The notes beneath the pieces are model-generated. The model was not told the DNA's origin and ran no database searches. It was given only the letters and a program-made list of their open reading frames with translations. Of a DNA stretch of 64,000 bases, positions 50,103 to 59,046 are shown in pieces. The DNA comes from Nocardia mangyaensis (GTDB lineage: Bacteria > Actinomycetota > Actinomycetes > Mycobacteriales > Mycobacteriaceae). Where the stretch lies: assembly GCF_001886715.1 (NCBI RefSeq), contig NZ_CP018082.1, positions 2,356,001 through 2,420,000 of the forward strand, written 5' to 3'. How positions within the stretch are numbered: position 1 is the stretch's first letter; each line of letters opens with the position of its first letter. A program made the translations under genes and the position numbers.

Positions 50103-51380
50103 ATGAGGTTTCTACTCGCGTTCAACGGAACACGCGGAGATGTCCAGCCTGCTGTGGTCGTCGGTTCGGAACTGCAGCGTCGCGGCCACGATGTGCTCGT
50201 CGGGGCGCCGCCGAATCTGTGCGAGTTCGTCGCGTCGGCCGGACTGGCGACCGCGCCGTTCGGCTACGACACCCACGCGCACATGAACTCCGAGGTGGTG
50301 CGCACGAAGCTGCGCACCGGCGGACCGCGTCAGCGGTGGCAGGCCTTCACCGAGGTCCGTGATCTGGGGTGGTCGCAGGCGGTCGCGGACATGGCCGAAC
50401 TGCACACCGGTGCTCAGGCCATCGTCACCGGTTTCGTCACCGAGCAGATCGCGGCGCCCTTCGCCGAGGCCACCGGCGCGGCGTGTATCTCGTTGCACCA
50501 CGCGCCGATCCGGCCCAACGGCTCCGTCTCGCCGGTGCCCGCCGCGCTGTCGGGACTGCCGCCGGTGGCGAACCGTGCGAGCTGGTGGCTCACCGAGAGC
50601 GCGATGTGGCTGCTGACCAAGGACCGGCAGAACGCGCTGCGCCGCGAACTCGGCGTCGCCGGAACGGTGCCGCGTGCGCCGACCGACCGGCTCGAGATCC
50701 AGGCCTACGATCCGCGACTGTGTCCGGAACTGGTGGACGAGTGGTCCGACCTGCGACCCTTCGTGGGATTCCTCGGCCTGGCCGCCGAGCAGCGCGCCCG
50801 CATCGGCGCCGACACCGGCGACACCGACCTGCTGGAGTGGATCGCGGCGGGTACCCCGCCGGTCTACTTCGGATTCGGCAGCATGCCGGTGCCCGATCCG
50901 GCGGCGGTGGTGGACGCGATGGTGCGAGCCTGCGCGCGACTGGGCGTGCGCGCGCTGATCAGCAACGGTTGGGCCGGGCTCGAGGTGACCGAACGCGCCG
51001 ACGTGCGGGTCGTCGGCGCGCTCGATCACGAACGGATCCTGCCGCTGTGCCGGGCGGCGGTGCACCACGGCGGCGCCGGGACAACGGCGGCGGTGCTGCG
51101 CGCCGGGATTCCGAGCCTGGTGTGCTGGGTGGGCTCGGACCAGCCGTACTGGGGTGCCCAGTGCGCGCGCCACGGCATCGGCTCGGCCACCCGGTTGAAG
51201 GGCCTGACCGCCGACACCCTCGTCACCGAGATGACCGCCGTCCTCACCCCGGAACGGGCGCGGACCGCGCGCGAGCTGGCCGCCGAACTGATCACCCCCG
51301 AACAGGCGGTACGCCACTGCGCCGACCTGATCGAAGAACATGCCGAGGAAGGCGGCCCGGCCCGGCGAGGTGATCGCTGA
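50103..51380 (+). CDS. UGT-type (GT1) glycosyltransferase, second paralogue
   Basis: A 425-residue GT-B enzyme paralogous to the previous one: L-A-F-N-G-T-R-G-D-V-Q-P, V-Y-F-G-F-G-S-M-P, and V-H-H-G-G-A-G-T-T near 320. ATG 50103 is preceded by GGCAGGGAGA. Its stop overlaps the next ATG (TGATG), linking it to the two acyltransferases downstream. Confidence 0.87.
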   Translation: MRFLLAFNGTRGDVQPAVVVGSELQRRGHDVLVGAPPNLCEFVASAGLATAPFGYDTHAHMNSEVVRTKLRTGGPRQRWQAFTEVRDLGWSQAVADMAELHTGAQAIVTGFVTEQIAAPFAEATGAACISLHHAPIRPNGSVSPVPAALSGLPPVANRASWWLTESAMWLLTKDRQNALRRELGVAGTVPRAPTDRLEIQAYDPRLCPELVDEWSDLRPFVGFLGLAAEQRARIGADTGDTDLLEWIAAGTPPVYFGFGSMPVPDPAAVVDAMVRACARLGVRALISNGWAGLEVTERADVRVVGALDHERILPLCRAAVHHGGAGTTAAVLRAGIPSLVCWVGSDQPYWGAQCARHGIGSATRLKGLTADTLVTEMTAVLTPERARTARELAAELITPEQAVRHCADLIEEHAEEGGPARRGDR

Positions 51381-52789
51381 TGGCGGCTGTGGCGCGTATG
51401 CAGCCCGAGGACACCACCTATTGGCTGGTGCGCGAGGCCTTCGGCTGGTCGGTGGTCCTGCAGATCCTCTGGCGGTTCCCCGCGGTCCCGCCGCGTGCCG
51501 ACCTCGAGACCTTCGCTGAGCGACTGCGCCACAGCGTGCTCAACCGCCGGCTGATCCGGGCGCGGACACCCTTCGCGAGACACCGTTGGGTACACGCCGA
51601 CTTCGCACCCGAACTGCTCGTCGACCAGGGCGAGATCCTGGTCGATGAAGTCGAATCCTGGTCCGGCACAGAGCTGTACAGCTCGCCTCTCGACCCCGAA
51701 CGTGGGCCGGCGTGGCGCCTGCGCGGAACCCCGATCGCCGACGGTGGCTTCGTCCTGTCGCTGACCGCACTCCATCTGATCGCCGACGGCCGGACCATGG
51801 TCACCGCCGCGGCAGCGGCCCTCACCGGCACCCCCACCGACCCACTGGCCCACTCGCCTGTCGACAGCCCGCCACCCTCCGCCGCTGCGGAGGATGCGGG
51901 CTACCGCCGACCGGTCATCTCCTGGTCGGCCGATCGGCTTGTCGATGCCGTGCGCGACACCGCGTTGGACGCTGTGGACGGTGTCGGCCAGGTCGCCGCC
52001 GCAGGACTCGGAATCGGCCGGGCCGCGGTGGCATTCACACGCCATCGCGGTTCGGACGCTCCCGGCGACGAACGCCCCGCCACACCGCGGGCGCACGTGC
52101 GTTCCCCGCTGGCACGGAATTCCTGGGCCACGGTGAGCGTCGACGCGGCGCATTGGGAGTCGGTCGCGGGGCAGCACGGCGGAACGACCAACACGCTGTT
52201 CATCGCCATCCTGGCCGGTGCCCTGCGCGCCTCCGGGTACAGCACAGCGCTGAAAGTGGGTGTTCCGGTGAGCAGACGCGGCCAGGACGACGACGCCCGC
52301 GGCAACGCCACCGCGGGAGTTTCGGTGCTGCTCACCGAGGACCTGCCGCCCGGCGGTGACCTCGGCCCACTGCGTCGCCAGTGCAAGGAGGCCTTCACCC
52401 GGCTGTCGGCGGGGGAGCGCGCGCCGCATGTCCACCTGTTGCCGCTGGTGTCCCTGCTGCCGACCGGGCTGGTCGTGCGCGCGGCGACCGCGGGTTCGGG
52501 CATGCCCGATGTGGTGGCCTCCAACCTCGGCGACTTCGCCGACGAACTCCGGTGCCTCGGTGGCATTTCCGCGAGCGCGGTCGCCTTCCGCGGCATCGCG
52601 CAGGGCGTCGATCCGGCCGAGCCCTACCGTTTCGGCGACGGCGTGCAGTCCTGGGCGATGCGCACCGGTGACGTGTGGACCTTCTCCGTCGCCGCTTTCG
52701 ACGAGCAGCACTTCCCCCGCCCGGACGACCTGCGCGAACTGCTCGCCGCCGAGCTCGACGGCTGGGGTGTCGAGCACCGGATGTGGTGA
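51380..52789 (+). CDS. HxxxD acyltransferase 4 (condensation/WS-DGAT-like)
   Basis: A 469-residue soluble acyltransferase with catalytic H132-L-I-A-D136-G and, near the C-terminus, the V-V-A-S-N-L-G-D-F-A-D segment of the condensation/WS-DGAT superfamily. It starts with an E-D-T-T-Y-W-L-V-R-E-A-F-G-W pattern shared with acyltransferase 5. Little like the PapA trio outside the active site. Coupled to the upstream UGT, so it probably acylates the sugar that UGT adds. Confidence 0.82.
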   Translation: MAAVARMQPEDTTYWLVREAFGWSVVLQILWRFPAVPPRADLETFAERLRHSVLNRRLIRARTPFARHRWVHADFAPELLVDQGEILVDEVESWSGTELYSSPLDPERGPAWRLRGTPIADGGFVLSLTALHLIADGRTMVTAAAAALTGTPTDPLAHSPVDSPPPSAAAEDAGYRRPVISWSADRLVDAVRDTALDAVDGVGQVAAAGLGIGRAAVAFTRHRGSDAPGDERPATPRAHVRSPLARNSWATVSVDAAHWESVAGQHGGTTNTLFIAILAGALRASGYSTALKVGVPVSRRGQDDDARGNATAGVSVLLTEDLPPGGDLGPLRRQCKEAFTRLSAGERAPHVHLLPLVSLLPTGLVVRAATAGSGMPDVVASNLGDFADELRCLGGISASAVAFRGIAQGVDPAEPYRFGDGVQSWAMRTGDVWTFSVAAFDEQHFPRPDDLRELLAAELDGWGVEHRMW

Positions 52790-52848
52790 AGCTCGCTTTC
52801 GGGCTCCGCCGAGATGCGGGGGCACCCGAGCCTGGTTAGCCTTTCGAA

Positions 52849-54174
52849 ATGAACCGTGTTGCCGGGGCAGACGAGTCATATCTTCTCGCCGAACAGCTCT
52901 TCGGCTGGTCGGCGCCGATCCAGTACGCGTGGGTGTTCGGCACCGAACCCGACCCCACCGAGCTGGCGCGTTTCAGCGACCAGCTCGCCGCCGGATCGCT
53001 GAGCCGCAAGGTGGTGCGCGCGGTCGTGCCGTTCGCGCGCCACCGGTGGGTGCGCTCACCGCATCCGCCGGTGCTGCGGATCGACCCCGACCCGATCGCC
53101 GACGCCGAGATCGGTGCGTGGGCCGACCGCACCCTGCGCGCCGCCGACCTCGACCCCATCGGCGGTCGCGGCTGGCAACTGATCGGGGTGCGCACCACCT
53201 CGGGCAAATTCGCCCTGTCGCTGCTGATCTCACACATGGTCGCCGACGGCCACGGCCTCTACAACGCCCTCGCCGCCGCGAACGCGGGCAGCTCGGCCAG
53301 CATCCTGCCCACCGAAGCCGAGGTCCTGGCCCGCCCACGCTGGCGCGCGGACGCCAAGGACGCGCTCGCCCAGCTCGGCGCGGCGGCTTCGGCCGCCCGT
53401 GTGATCGCCACCGAACTCTGGCGCACCCGCGACAACCGGACTCCCGCCGCGGCCCGCCCGCCCCGCGTGCGCGACCTGGCCACCGACGGCCCGGACACCA
53501 CCCTCGCCATCGTCGACGTCGACCGGGCCCGCTGGACCGAACAGGCCCGCGCGTTCGACGGCACCGGCAACAGCCTGTTCACCGCTCTGCTCGGCGGCAT
53601 CGTGCAGCGATCCGGCGCACCGGTCGGGCCCGAAGGGCTGCGTGTCTGCATCGCGGTGAGCAAACGCGAAGCCGGTGACGAGCGCGCCAATGCCTCCGGT
53701 GGCGTCTGGATCCGGGTGCTGGACCCCATCGCCCCCGACGCGGGCCTCCAGCAGATCAGAACGCTGAGCAAAGAGGCGTTCACTCGCTACGCCGCCGCCG
53801 GACAGGACAAACTCACCGACAACCTGCAACCGCTCGTCCGCCTGCTGCCCGACCGCGTGATCGCCACGATGATGCGTGCGATCGCGGGCCCCGACACCAC
53901 CGTCTCCAATCTGGGCGCCGCTCCCGACAGCGTCATCGAGATCGCCGGTCGACGTGCCGAATCCTTCGCCATCCGCGCCATCATGCAGGGTCGCAGCGCC
54001 GCCGAACGCCGTCGTCAGGGCCCCGCGGTCGCCGCCTGGGCGGTCGAGTACGACGACAAGCTCACCATCACCTTCTTCGGCATCCACCCCGACCACTTCG
54101 GCGACGAGGACAAACTCCGCGCCCACATCGCCGCCGAACTCGAGGCCTGGGGCCTCGGCGGCACCAGCTGGTAG
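52849..54174 (+). CDS. HxxxD acyltransferase 5 (paralogue of acyltransferase 4)
   Basis: A 441-residue paralogue: D-E-S-Y-L-L-A-E-Q-L-F-G-W start, H129-M-V-A-D133-G active site, S-N-L-G-A-A-P-D-S strand near 350. Fifty-nine bases after acyltransferase 4. Acyl donor and acceptor unknown. Confidence 0.82.
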   Translation: MNRVAGADESYLLAEQLFGWSAPIQYAWVFGTEPDPTELARFSDQLAAGSLSRKVVRAVVPFARHRWVRSPHPPVLRIDPDPIADAEIGAWADRTLRAADLDPIGGRGWQLIGVRTTSGKFALSLLISHMVADGHGLYNALAAANAGSSASILPTEAEVLARPRWRADAKDALAQLGAAASAARVIATELWRTRDNRTPAAARPPRVRDLATDGPDTTLAIVDVDRARWTEQARAFDGTGNSLFTALLGGIVQRSGAPVGPEGLRVCIAVSKREAGDERANASGGVWIRVLDPIAPDAGLQQIRTLSKEAFTRYAAAGQDKLTDNLQPLVRLLPDRVIATMMRAIAGPDTTVSNLGAAPDSVIEIAGRRAESFAIRAIMQGRSAAERRRQGPAVAAWAVEYDDKLTITFFGIHPDHFGDEDKLRAHIAAELEAWGLGGTSW

Positions 54175-54301
54175 GTGGCCGTCCCCGCGCTGTTTGAGCG
54201 GTGCGGTCGCGGGTACCGCCCGAGCACCCTCGGGTATCGGCGGCATTGCCCGGTCCGAGGCACCAATGAACCGGGAAGTGCTGTCGCGGAGGAGGATCGG
54301 C

Positions 54302-55411
54302 ATGGGCGGGCAGGTCGAGGTGCCGACCGTCGGCGTCGAAGAGGAGTTCCTGCTCACCGACCCCGCCACTGGTGCGCCGGCGCCGAAGAACACCGAGGTC
54401 GCCGAGACAGCGAAGCGCGCCGGGATCGACCTGCAGCTGGAGTTGACGAGCTGTCAGGTCGAGACCAGCAGCTCGGTGCACTCCGACATCGGCGAACTGC
54501 TGGGGGAGTTGCGCACCGCGCGGCGCCGCGTCGCCGAGTGTGCGGCCGACCACGGCGTCCGCCTCCTGGCCGTGGCGGTGCCGCCCACCGTGCCCGAGGG
54601 CTATCCGGTGACCGATACACCGCGCTACCAGCGGATCGCGCACACCTTCGGCATGCTCGCCCATGAGCAGGGGCTGTGCGGCTGCCATGTGCACGTCGAA
54701 GTACCCGATCGCGAGACCGCCGTCGCGGTCAGCAATCACGTGCGTCCCTGGTTGCCGATGCTGCTGGCCCTGACCGCCAATTCCGCGATCTACCGCGGCA
54801 GCGAGACCGGCTACGCGAGCTGGCGCAGCATTCTGTGGCGGCGCTGGCCCAGTGCCGGTCCGCCGCCGCACTTCAGCTCCGTCGAGGACTACGACCGGAT
54901 CGTGGCGATGATGCGCGCCAGCGGGAACATCCTCGACAACAAGATGGTGTACTGGGACGTCCGCCCCTCGGAGACCTTCCCGACCGTCGAGATCCGCGTC
55001 AGCGACGTTCCCGCGACTGCCGAGGAATCCGCGCTGCTGGCCGCGTTGATCAGGGGCATCGTCATGATGGGTCGCGCGCGGATCGCCCGGGGCGAACCAG
55101 CGCCACCGGTGCCGGGCGAGATCCTGCGTGCCGCCTACTGGAACTCCGCGCACTCAGGTCTGGACGGCGATGGACTCGATCCCGTCGATGGCCGGGTCCT
55201 GCCGCACCGTATGTTGCTGGCCGAGCTCGTCGCCGGAATCGAGCCCGCACTGCGTGCCAGTGGCGACCTCCCGTTCGTCCTCGCCGCGATCGACGCGGTG
55301 AGCGCGCGGGGTAACGGCGCCCGGCGCCAGGTCGAGACGATGCGTGCCCGTCGTGCCGTTGCGGATGTGGTCGAGGAGCTGGCTGGGGCGACCCTCGAAG
55401 GCTGCGACTGA
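54302..55411 (+). CDS. Carboxylate-amine ligase, GCS2/YbdK type
   Basis: A 369-residue ATP-grasp-like glutamate-cysteine-ligase-2 family protein: T-V-G-V-E-E-E-F-L-L start, Q-L-E-L-T-S-C-Q-V-E-T near 45, G-C-H-V-H-V near 128 and V-E-I-R-V-S-D near 230. It has weak gamma-glutamyl-cysteine activity in other bacteria; here the product is unknown. ATG 54302 is chosen for GGAGGAGG eight bases upstream; ATG 54266 is the alternative. It could be part of the surface-lipid block or separate. Confidence 0.84.
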   Translation: MGGQVEVPTVGVEEEFLLTDPATGAPAPKNTEVAETAKRAGIDLQLELTSCQVETSSSVHSDIGELLGELRTARRRVAECAADHGVRLLAVAVPPTVPEGYPVTDTPRYQRIAHTFGMLAHEQGLCGCHVHVEVPDRETAVAVSNHVRPWLPMLLALTANSAIYRGSETGYASWRSILWRRWPSAGPPPHFSSVEDYDRIVAMMRASGNILDNKMVYWDVRPSETFPTVEIRVSDVPATAEESALLAALIRGIVMMGRARIARGEPAPPVPGEILRAAYWNSAHSGLDGDGLDPVDGRVLPHRMLLAELVAGIEPALRASGDLPFVLAAIDAVSARGNGARRQVETMRARRAVADVVEELAGATLEGCD

Positions 55412-55656
55412 CCCGGCGGTCTCGAAAATATCGGCCGCTGAGGCTGCTACCGCGTCCGCGACCGCGCGATGAGGGTGAACGTATTCGTTCGTCAGGGGGG
55501 TCGCATCGCGGCTGAGGACCTCGTTCCGGTGCCGTGCTCTTCGCTGGTCTTCGTCGCGGTTGGAGATCTGGACGCGCCGATCGTGAGTGCCGCCGCTGAT
55601 CCGCGCCCCGTGGATTCGCACAGGTCGAACCGGCGTGCTCGCATTATCGTGGCAGG

Positions 55657-55675
55657 AGAGGTTAGCCTGGCCTAA
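55657..55675 (+). promoter_or_regulatory. IdeR/DmdR-type iron box overlapping the SIP start codon
   Basis: AGAGGTTAGCCTGGCCTAA matches the iron-box consensus at 14 of 19 positions by eye; its last base is the A of the ATG at 55675. Such overlap would suit a leaderless or very short-leader transcript repressed when iron is plentiful. Confidence 0.7.
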
Positions 55676-56550
55676 TGGGAACTGAGACTGTGCGACGTCC
55701 GACCATGGCCTACGTGTCGCTGCGGGTGCGGCGAATGCGGCGGCTGACCCCGCGCATGGTGCGGATCACGCTGCTCGGTGACGACCCCGCCGCGCTCGTC
55801 GATGTGGGGCCCGACCAGTACACGAAGGTGTTCTTTCCGCTGCCGGGCCAGCAACGGCCGGTGGTGCCGCCGCCGCTGGACGCCGACTCGGGGGTGATGA
55901 GCTGGTATCAGCAGTATCTGGCCATGCCCGACGACACCCGTCCGCCGATGCGCACCTATACGGTCCGGGCCGTGCGCCCTGAACTCGGTGAGCTCGACAT
56001 CGACTTCGTCCTGCACCCCGAGCACGCCGGACCCGCTTCGGAATGGGCGTCGCGCGCCGCTGCCGGTGACGAGATCGGGTTCCTGTGCCCGCCGCACGCG
56101 CTCTACAGCCCGCAGGCCGGTGCCGCCTGGCAGCTGCTGGTCGGTGACGAGACGGCGATCCCGGCGATCGGCGCGATCGTCGAACAGCTCGGGTGCGGTA
56201 CCACCCTGCGTGCGTTCGTCGAGGTCGCCGGCGTCGAGGACGAGCAGCGGTTCCAGACCAGCGGTGATGTGCGGATCGAGTGGGTGCCTCGCGGCGACCG
56301 GGCGCGCGGCGAGGCTGTGGTCGACGCCGTGCGCGCCGCCGAATTCCCCGACGGTGCGCCCTACGCCTGGATCTCCGGCGAATCGGACCTGGTGAAGTTC
56401 ACCCGGCGCCACCTCGTCCGAGACCGCGCGATCGACAAGCAGTCGATCACCTTCACCGGCTACTGGCGCAAGGGGCGCACCGAGGAAGACAACGGTCGCG
56501 AGAAGGTGCGCCGCGCCGCCGCGGGCGAGCCGCTCGTCGAGGAGGACTGA
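55675..56550 (+). CDS. Siderophore-interacting protein (ferric-siderophore reductase, SIP/ViuB type)
   Basis: A 291-residue flavoprotein that releases iron from imported ferric siderophores. FAD-binding R-T-Y-T-V-R near 83, G-D-E-T-A-I-P-A-I NAD-domain motif near 160, and a C-terminal W-I-S-G-E and R-R-H-L-V-R-D helix typical of the family. It is controlled by the iron box at its start and followed by a candidate hairpin. Confidence 0.9.
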   Translation: MGTETVRRPTMAYVSLRVRRMRRLTPRMVRITLLGDDPAALVDVGPDQYTKVFFPLPGQQRPVVPPPLDADSGVMSWYQQYLAMPDDTRPPMRTYTVRAVRPELGELDIDFVLHPEHAGPASEWASRAAAGDEIGFLCPPHALYSPQAGAAWQLLVGDETAIPAIGAIVEQLGCGTTLRAFVEVAGVEDEQRFQTSGDVRIEWVPRGDRARGEAVVDAVRAAEFPDGAPYAWISGESDLVKFTRRHLVRDRAIDKQSITFTGYWRKGRTEEDNGREKVRRAAAGEPLVEED

Positions 56551-56566
56551 CCCGACGACCGTCGGG
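56551..56566. terminator. Candidate terminator after the SIP gene
   Basis: CCCGACG / CGTCGGG, two bases apart, form a perfect inverted repeat immediately after the SIP stop; in RNA the inner pairs would open to make a loop. No T-tract follows. Confidence 0.4.
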
Positions 56567-56877
56567 CCACCGCAACGGAACCGACTGCGGGAACCGACGT
56601 GGTCGGCGGCCGTCCCGGCACGTGTGTCGTCGGCTCCGGCCCTGGTACCGGCGGTGTTGGGTGCTTCGACAGCGGCGACATGGCCCTCCTCGATGGATCG
56701 GTGACGGTCGATGCGCACTTACCCGGTCGCAAGTTCCCCAACCACGCCCTGTCCGTCCTCGGCGTCTCGGCGGCGGCAGCATCCGCCGAGAGGCTCGTGA
56801 CGCCGACTTCGTAATCCGGCCATTCGTGGACGAAATCAATCCGCTGTAGGCCGGGTGATCCTGCCAGACTCGTTCGT
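56551..56877. other. 327-base intergenic region
   Basis: Apart from the inverted repeat at its start I see nothing. Short frames on both strands (for example 56599-56814 on +) are Gly/Ser/Pro-rich, lack ribosome sites and resemble no family. It should hold the promoter for the reductase at 56878. Confidence 0.5.
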
Positions 56878-57807
56878 GTGATCAGCGCGATTGTGCGAAT
56901 TCGGTCCATTTCCTACGAGGCAGAAGGCGTGTTGTCTTTTGTGCTCATCGACCCGGCGGGGGCACCGTTGCCGCCCTGGGAACCGGGGGCGCATGTGGAT
57001 GTGGTGCTGCCCGATGGGGTGGTGCGGCAGTACTCCCTGTGTGGTGATCCCGGCGACCGGGACAGCTATCGGATCGCGGTGCTGTTGGAAGAGCAGGGGC
57101 GGGGTGGATCGGCGTGGTTGCACGAGAAGGTGCGCCCGGGCACGCTGCTCGAGATCCGGGAGCCGCGCAACAACTTTCCCCTGGCCGCCGCCGACCGGTA
57201 TGTGCTGATCGCGGGTGGGATCGGGATCACCCCGCTGCTGCCGATGATGCGTGAGCTCGACCGGCGTGGTGCCGCCTGGCAGCTGCACTACGGGGGGCGC
57301 AGTGCAGCGCGGATGGCCTTCGCCGGTGAGTTGGCGGCCTACGGCGAACGGGTGCGCCGCTACCCTCAGGACGAGTGCGGGCTGATCCCGCTGGCCGAGA
57401 TCCTCGATCCGGTGGCGACAGGCACCCTCGTCTACTGCTGTGGTCCCGAGCCGCTGCTCGACGCGGTCGAGAAGTCCTGCGCTCCGGATGTGTTGCGAGT
57501 GGAGCGATTTCACCCCAGGGAGATCGAGACCGGCCCCGACCGTCCGATGACAGTGGTCCTGCGCCGCTCCGGCCGGACCATCGAGGTTCCCGCGGAGGAG
57601 ACGGTCCTCGACGCGCTCGAGCGCGCCGGTGCCGATGTGCTGTGGTCGTGCCGGGAGGGTACCTGCGCGACCTGCGAGACCCCGGTCCTCGAGGGCGAGA
57701 TCGACCACCGCGACTCGATCCTGACCCCGCAGGAGCGGGAATCGGGCGAAACCATGATGATCTGCGTCTCCCGGGCCCGCACGGATCGTCTCGTGCTCGA
57801 CGCCTGA
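56878..57807 (+). CDS. Phthalate-dioxygenase-reductase/VanB-like oxidoreductase (second copy)
   Basis: A 309-residue paralogue of the reductase at 33588: R-Q-Y-S-L-C-G-D-P near 57, A-G-G-I-G-I-T-P near 115, C-C-G-P-E-P near 187, and [2Fe-2S] ligands C-R-E-G-T-C-A-T-C near 260 and M-I-C-V-S near 297. GTG start. It precedes an FAD monooxygenase and an acyl-CoA synthetase, but no Rieske oxygenase is present. Confidence 0.88.
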   Translation: MISAIVRIRSISYEAEGVLSFVLIDPAGAPLPPWEPGAHVDVVLPDGVVRQYSLCGDPGDRDSYRIAVLLEEQGRGGSAWLHEKVRPGTLLEIREPRNNFPLAAADRYVLIAGGIGITPLLPMMRELDRRGAAWQLHYGGRSAARMAFAGELAAYGERVRRYPQDECGLIPLAEILDPVATGTLVYCCGPEPLLDAVEKSCAPDVLRVERFHPREIETGPDRPMTVVLRRSGRTIEVPAEETVLDALERAGADVLWSCREGTCATCETPVLEGEIDHRDSILTPQERESGETMMICVSRARTDRLVLDA

Positions 57808-57837
57808 AAACCCCTGTGCTGCTGAAAGGCCGGAATT

Positions 57838-59046
57838 GTGCACGATGTCATTGTCGTAGGGGCGCGCTGCGCTGGTGCCACGGTCGCGATGCTGCTCGCG
57901 CGGCGCGGCTACCGCGTGCTCTGCGTCGATCAGGCGAGCTTTCCCCGGGATGCCGTCTCGACCCACATGCTGCGCCAAGGCGGTCTCGCGCGATTGCGTG
58001 ACTGGGGCCTGCTCGACCGGCTGATCGCCACCGGCTGTACGCCGATCACCTCGATCACCATGTCCTACGGGGACGCCCGGTTCGCCGGCTTCGCCGACCC
58101 GATCGACGGCATCGCCGAGACCTACGCGCCGCGGCGCATCGTGCTCGACGCGCTGCTCCAGGACGCGGCCCGCGCGGCCGGAGTCGACCTGCGCGAGGGG
58201 ATCACCGTGCTCGACTTGGTGCGCGAGGGCGAGACCGTCACCGGGATCGTCGGGCGCGACCGCGACGGTCACCTCGTCACCGAGCACGCCCGCCTCGTCA
58301 TCGGCGCCGACGGGTACGCCTCGACCGTCGCCAAGCTCACCGGTGCCGAGAAGTACGAGGTGATCGCAGGGGAGACCTTCACCGCGTACTCCTACTGGAC
58401 CGGCCTGGACATCCAGAGCCAGTTGCGCATCGGCGACGAGCAGGCGGTCGGCGGATGGCCGACCCATGACGGCAAGACCCTGATCTGGTGCGTGCAGTAC
58501 GTCGACCGGTTCGCCGAATTCCGCACCGACGTCGAACGCAACTTCCACCTGGCGTTCAAGGAGACCGCCCCCGACCTGGCCGAACTACTCGATTCCGGCG
58601 AACGCGCCGAGCGGTTCACCATCGCCCGCTATCCGGAGAATTTCTACCGTGAATCACATGGCCCCGGTTGGGCGCTGGTCGGCGACGCCGGCTACCACAA
58701 GGACCCGTTCACCGGTCTCGGCATCAGCGACGCGTTCACCTACGCCGACCTGCTCGCCGAGCGGGCACACGAGGGCCTGTCCGGTGCGCGACCACTGAGC
58801 GAAGCGCTCGCCGATTACCAGGCGCAGCGGGACAAGTCGAGCAAGCCGATGTACCGGTTCACCTGTGAGTCCTCGCGATTGGTCCTGCCGGACAAGCACG
58901 TCGAGGTGATGCGGGCGTTGCCCAGCAGCCCGGCACACACCACGCAGTGGTTCCGGATGATGGCCGGTGGGCTCAGCGGTCGCGAGTTCTTCGCCGAGGC
59001 GAACATGCGGGCCCTGTTCGACGCGGCGGGCCGGAAATCGTCGTGA
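57838..59046 (+). CDS. FAD-dependent monooxygenase (PHBH/halogenase fold)
   Basis: A 402-residue flavoprotein: G-A-R-C-A-G-A-T-V-A dinucleotide loop at 8-17, V-I-G-A-D-G-Y-A-S-T near 162, and V-G-D-A-G-Y-H-K-D-P near 285. The G-A-R-C-A-G start and D-P-x-T-G-L-G-I motif resemble the geranylgeranyl-reductase/halogenase-like branch as well as aromatic hydroxylases. GTG start; its stop overlaps the synthetase start. Confidence 0.82.
   Translation: MHDVIVVGARCAGATVAMLLARRGYRVLCVDQASFPRDAVSTHMLRQGGLARLRDWGLLDRLIATGCTPITSITMSYGDARFAGFADPIDGIAETYAPRRIVLDALLQDAARAAGVDLREGITVLDLVREGETVTGIVGRDRDGHLVTEHARLVIGADGYASTVAKLTGAEKYEVIAGETFTAYSYWTGLDIQSQLRIGDEQAVGGWPTHDGKTLIWCVQYVDRFAEFRTDVERNFHLAFKETAPDLAELLDSGERAERFTIARYPENFYRESHGPGWALVGDAGYHKDPFTGLGISDAFTYADLLAERAHEGLSGARPLSEALADYQAQRDKSSKPMYRFTCESSRLVLPDKHVEVMRALPSSPAHTTQWFRMMAGGLSGREFFAEANMRALFDAAGRKSS

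Noticed and set aside
52832..52850. Iron-box-like GGTTAGCCT just before acyltransferase 5
   Set aside because: Only about 11 of 19 positions fit the consensus, compared with 14 for the two accepted boxes, and the gene has no iron link.
55469..55675. A 68-codon frame upstream of the SIP gene
   Set aside because: It ends in the iron box and start codon of the next gene; composition is not protein-like.
56599..56814. A 71-codon Gly/Ser-rich frame between SIP and the reductase
   Set aside because: No ribosome site or recognisable feature; both strands are open here by chance of high GC.
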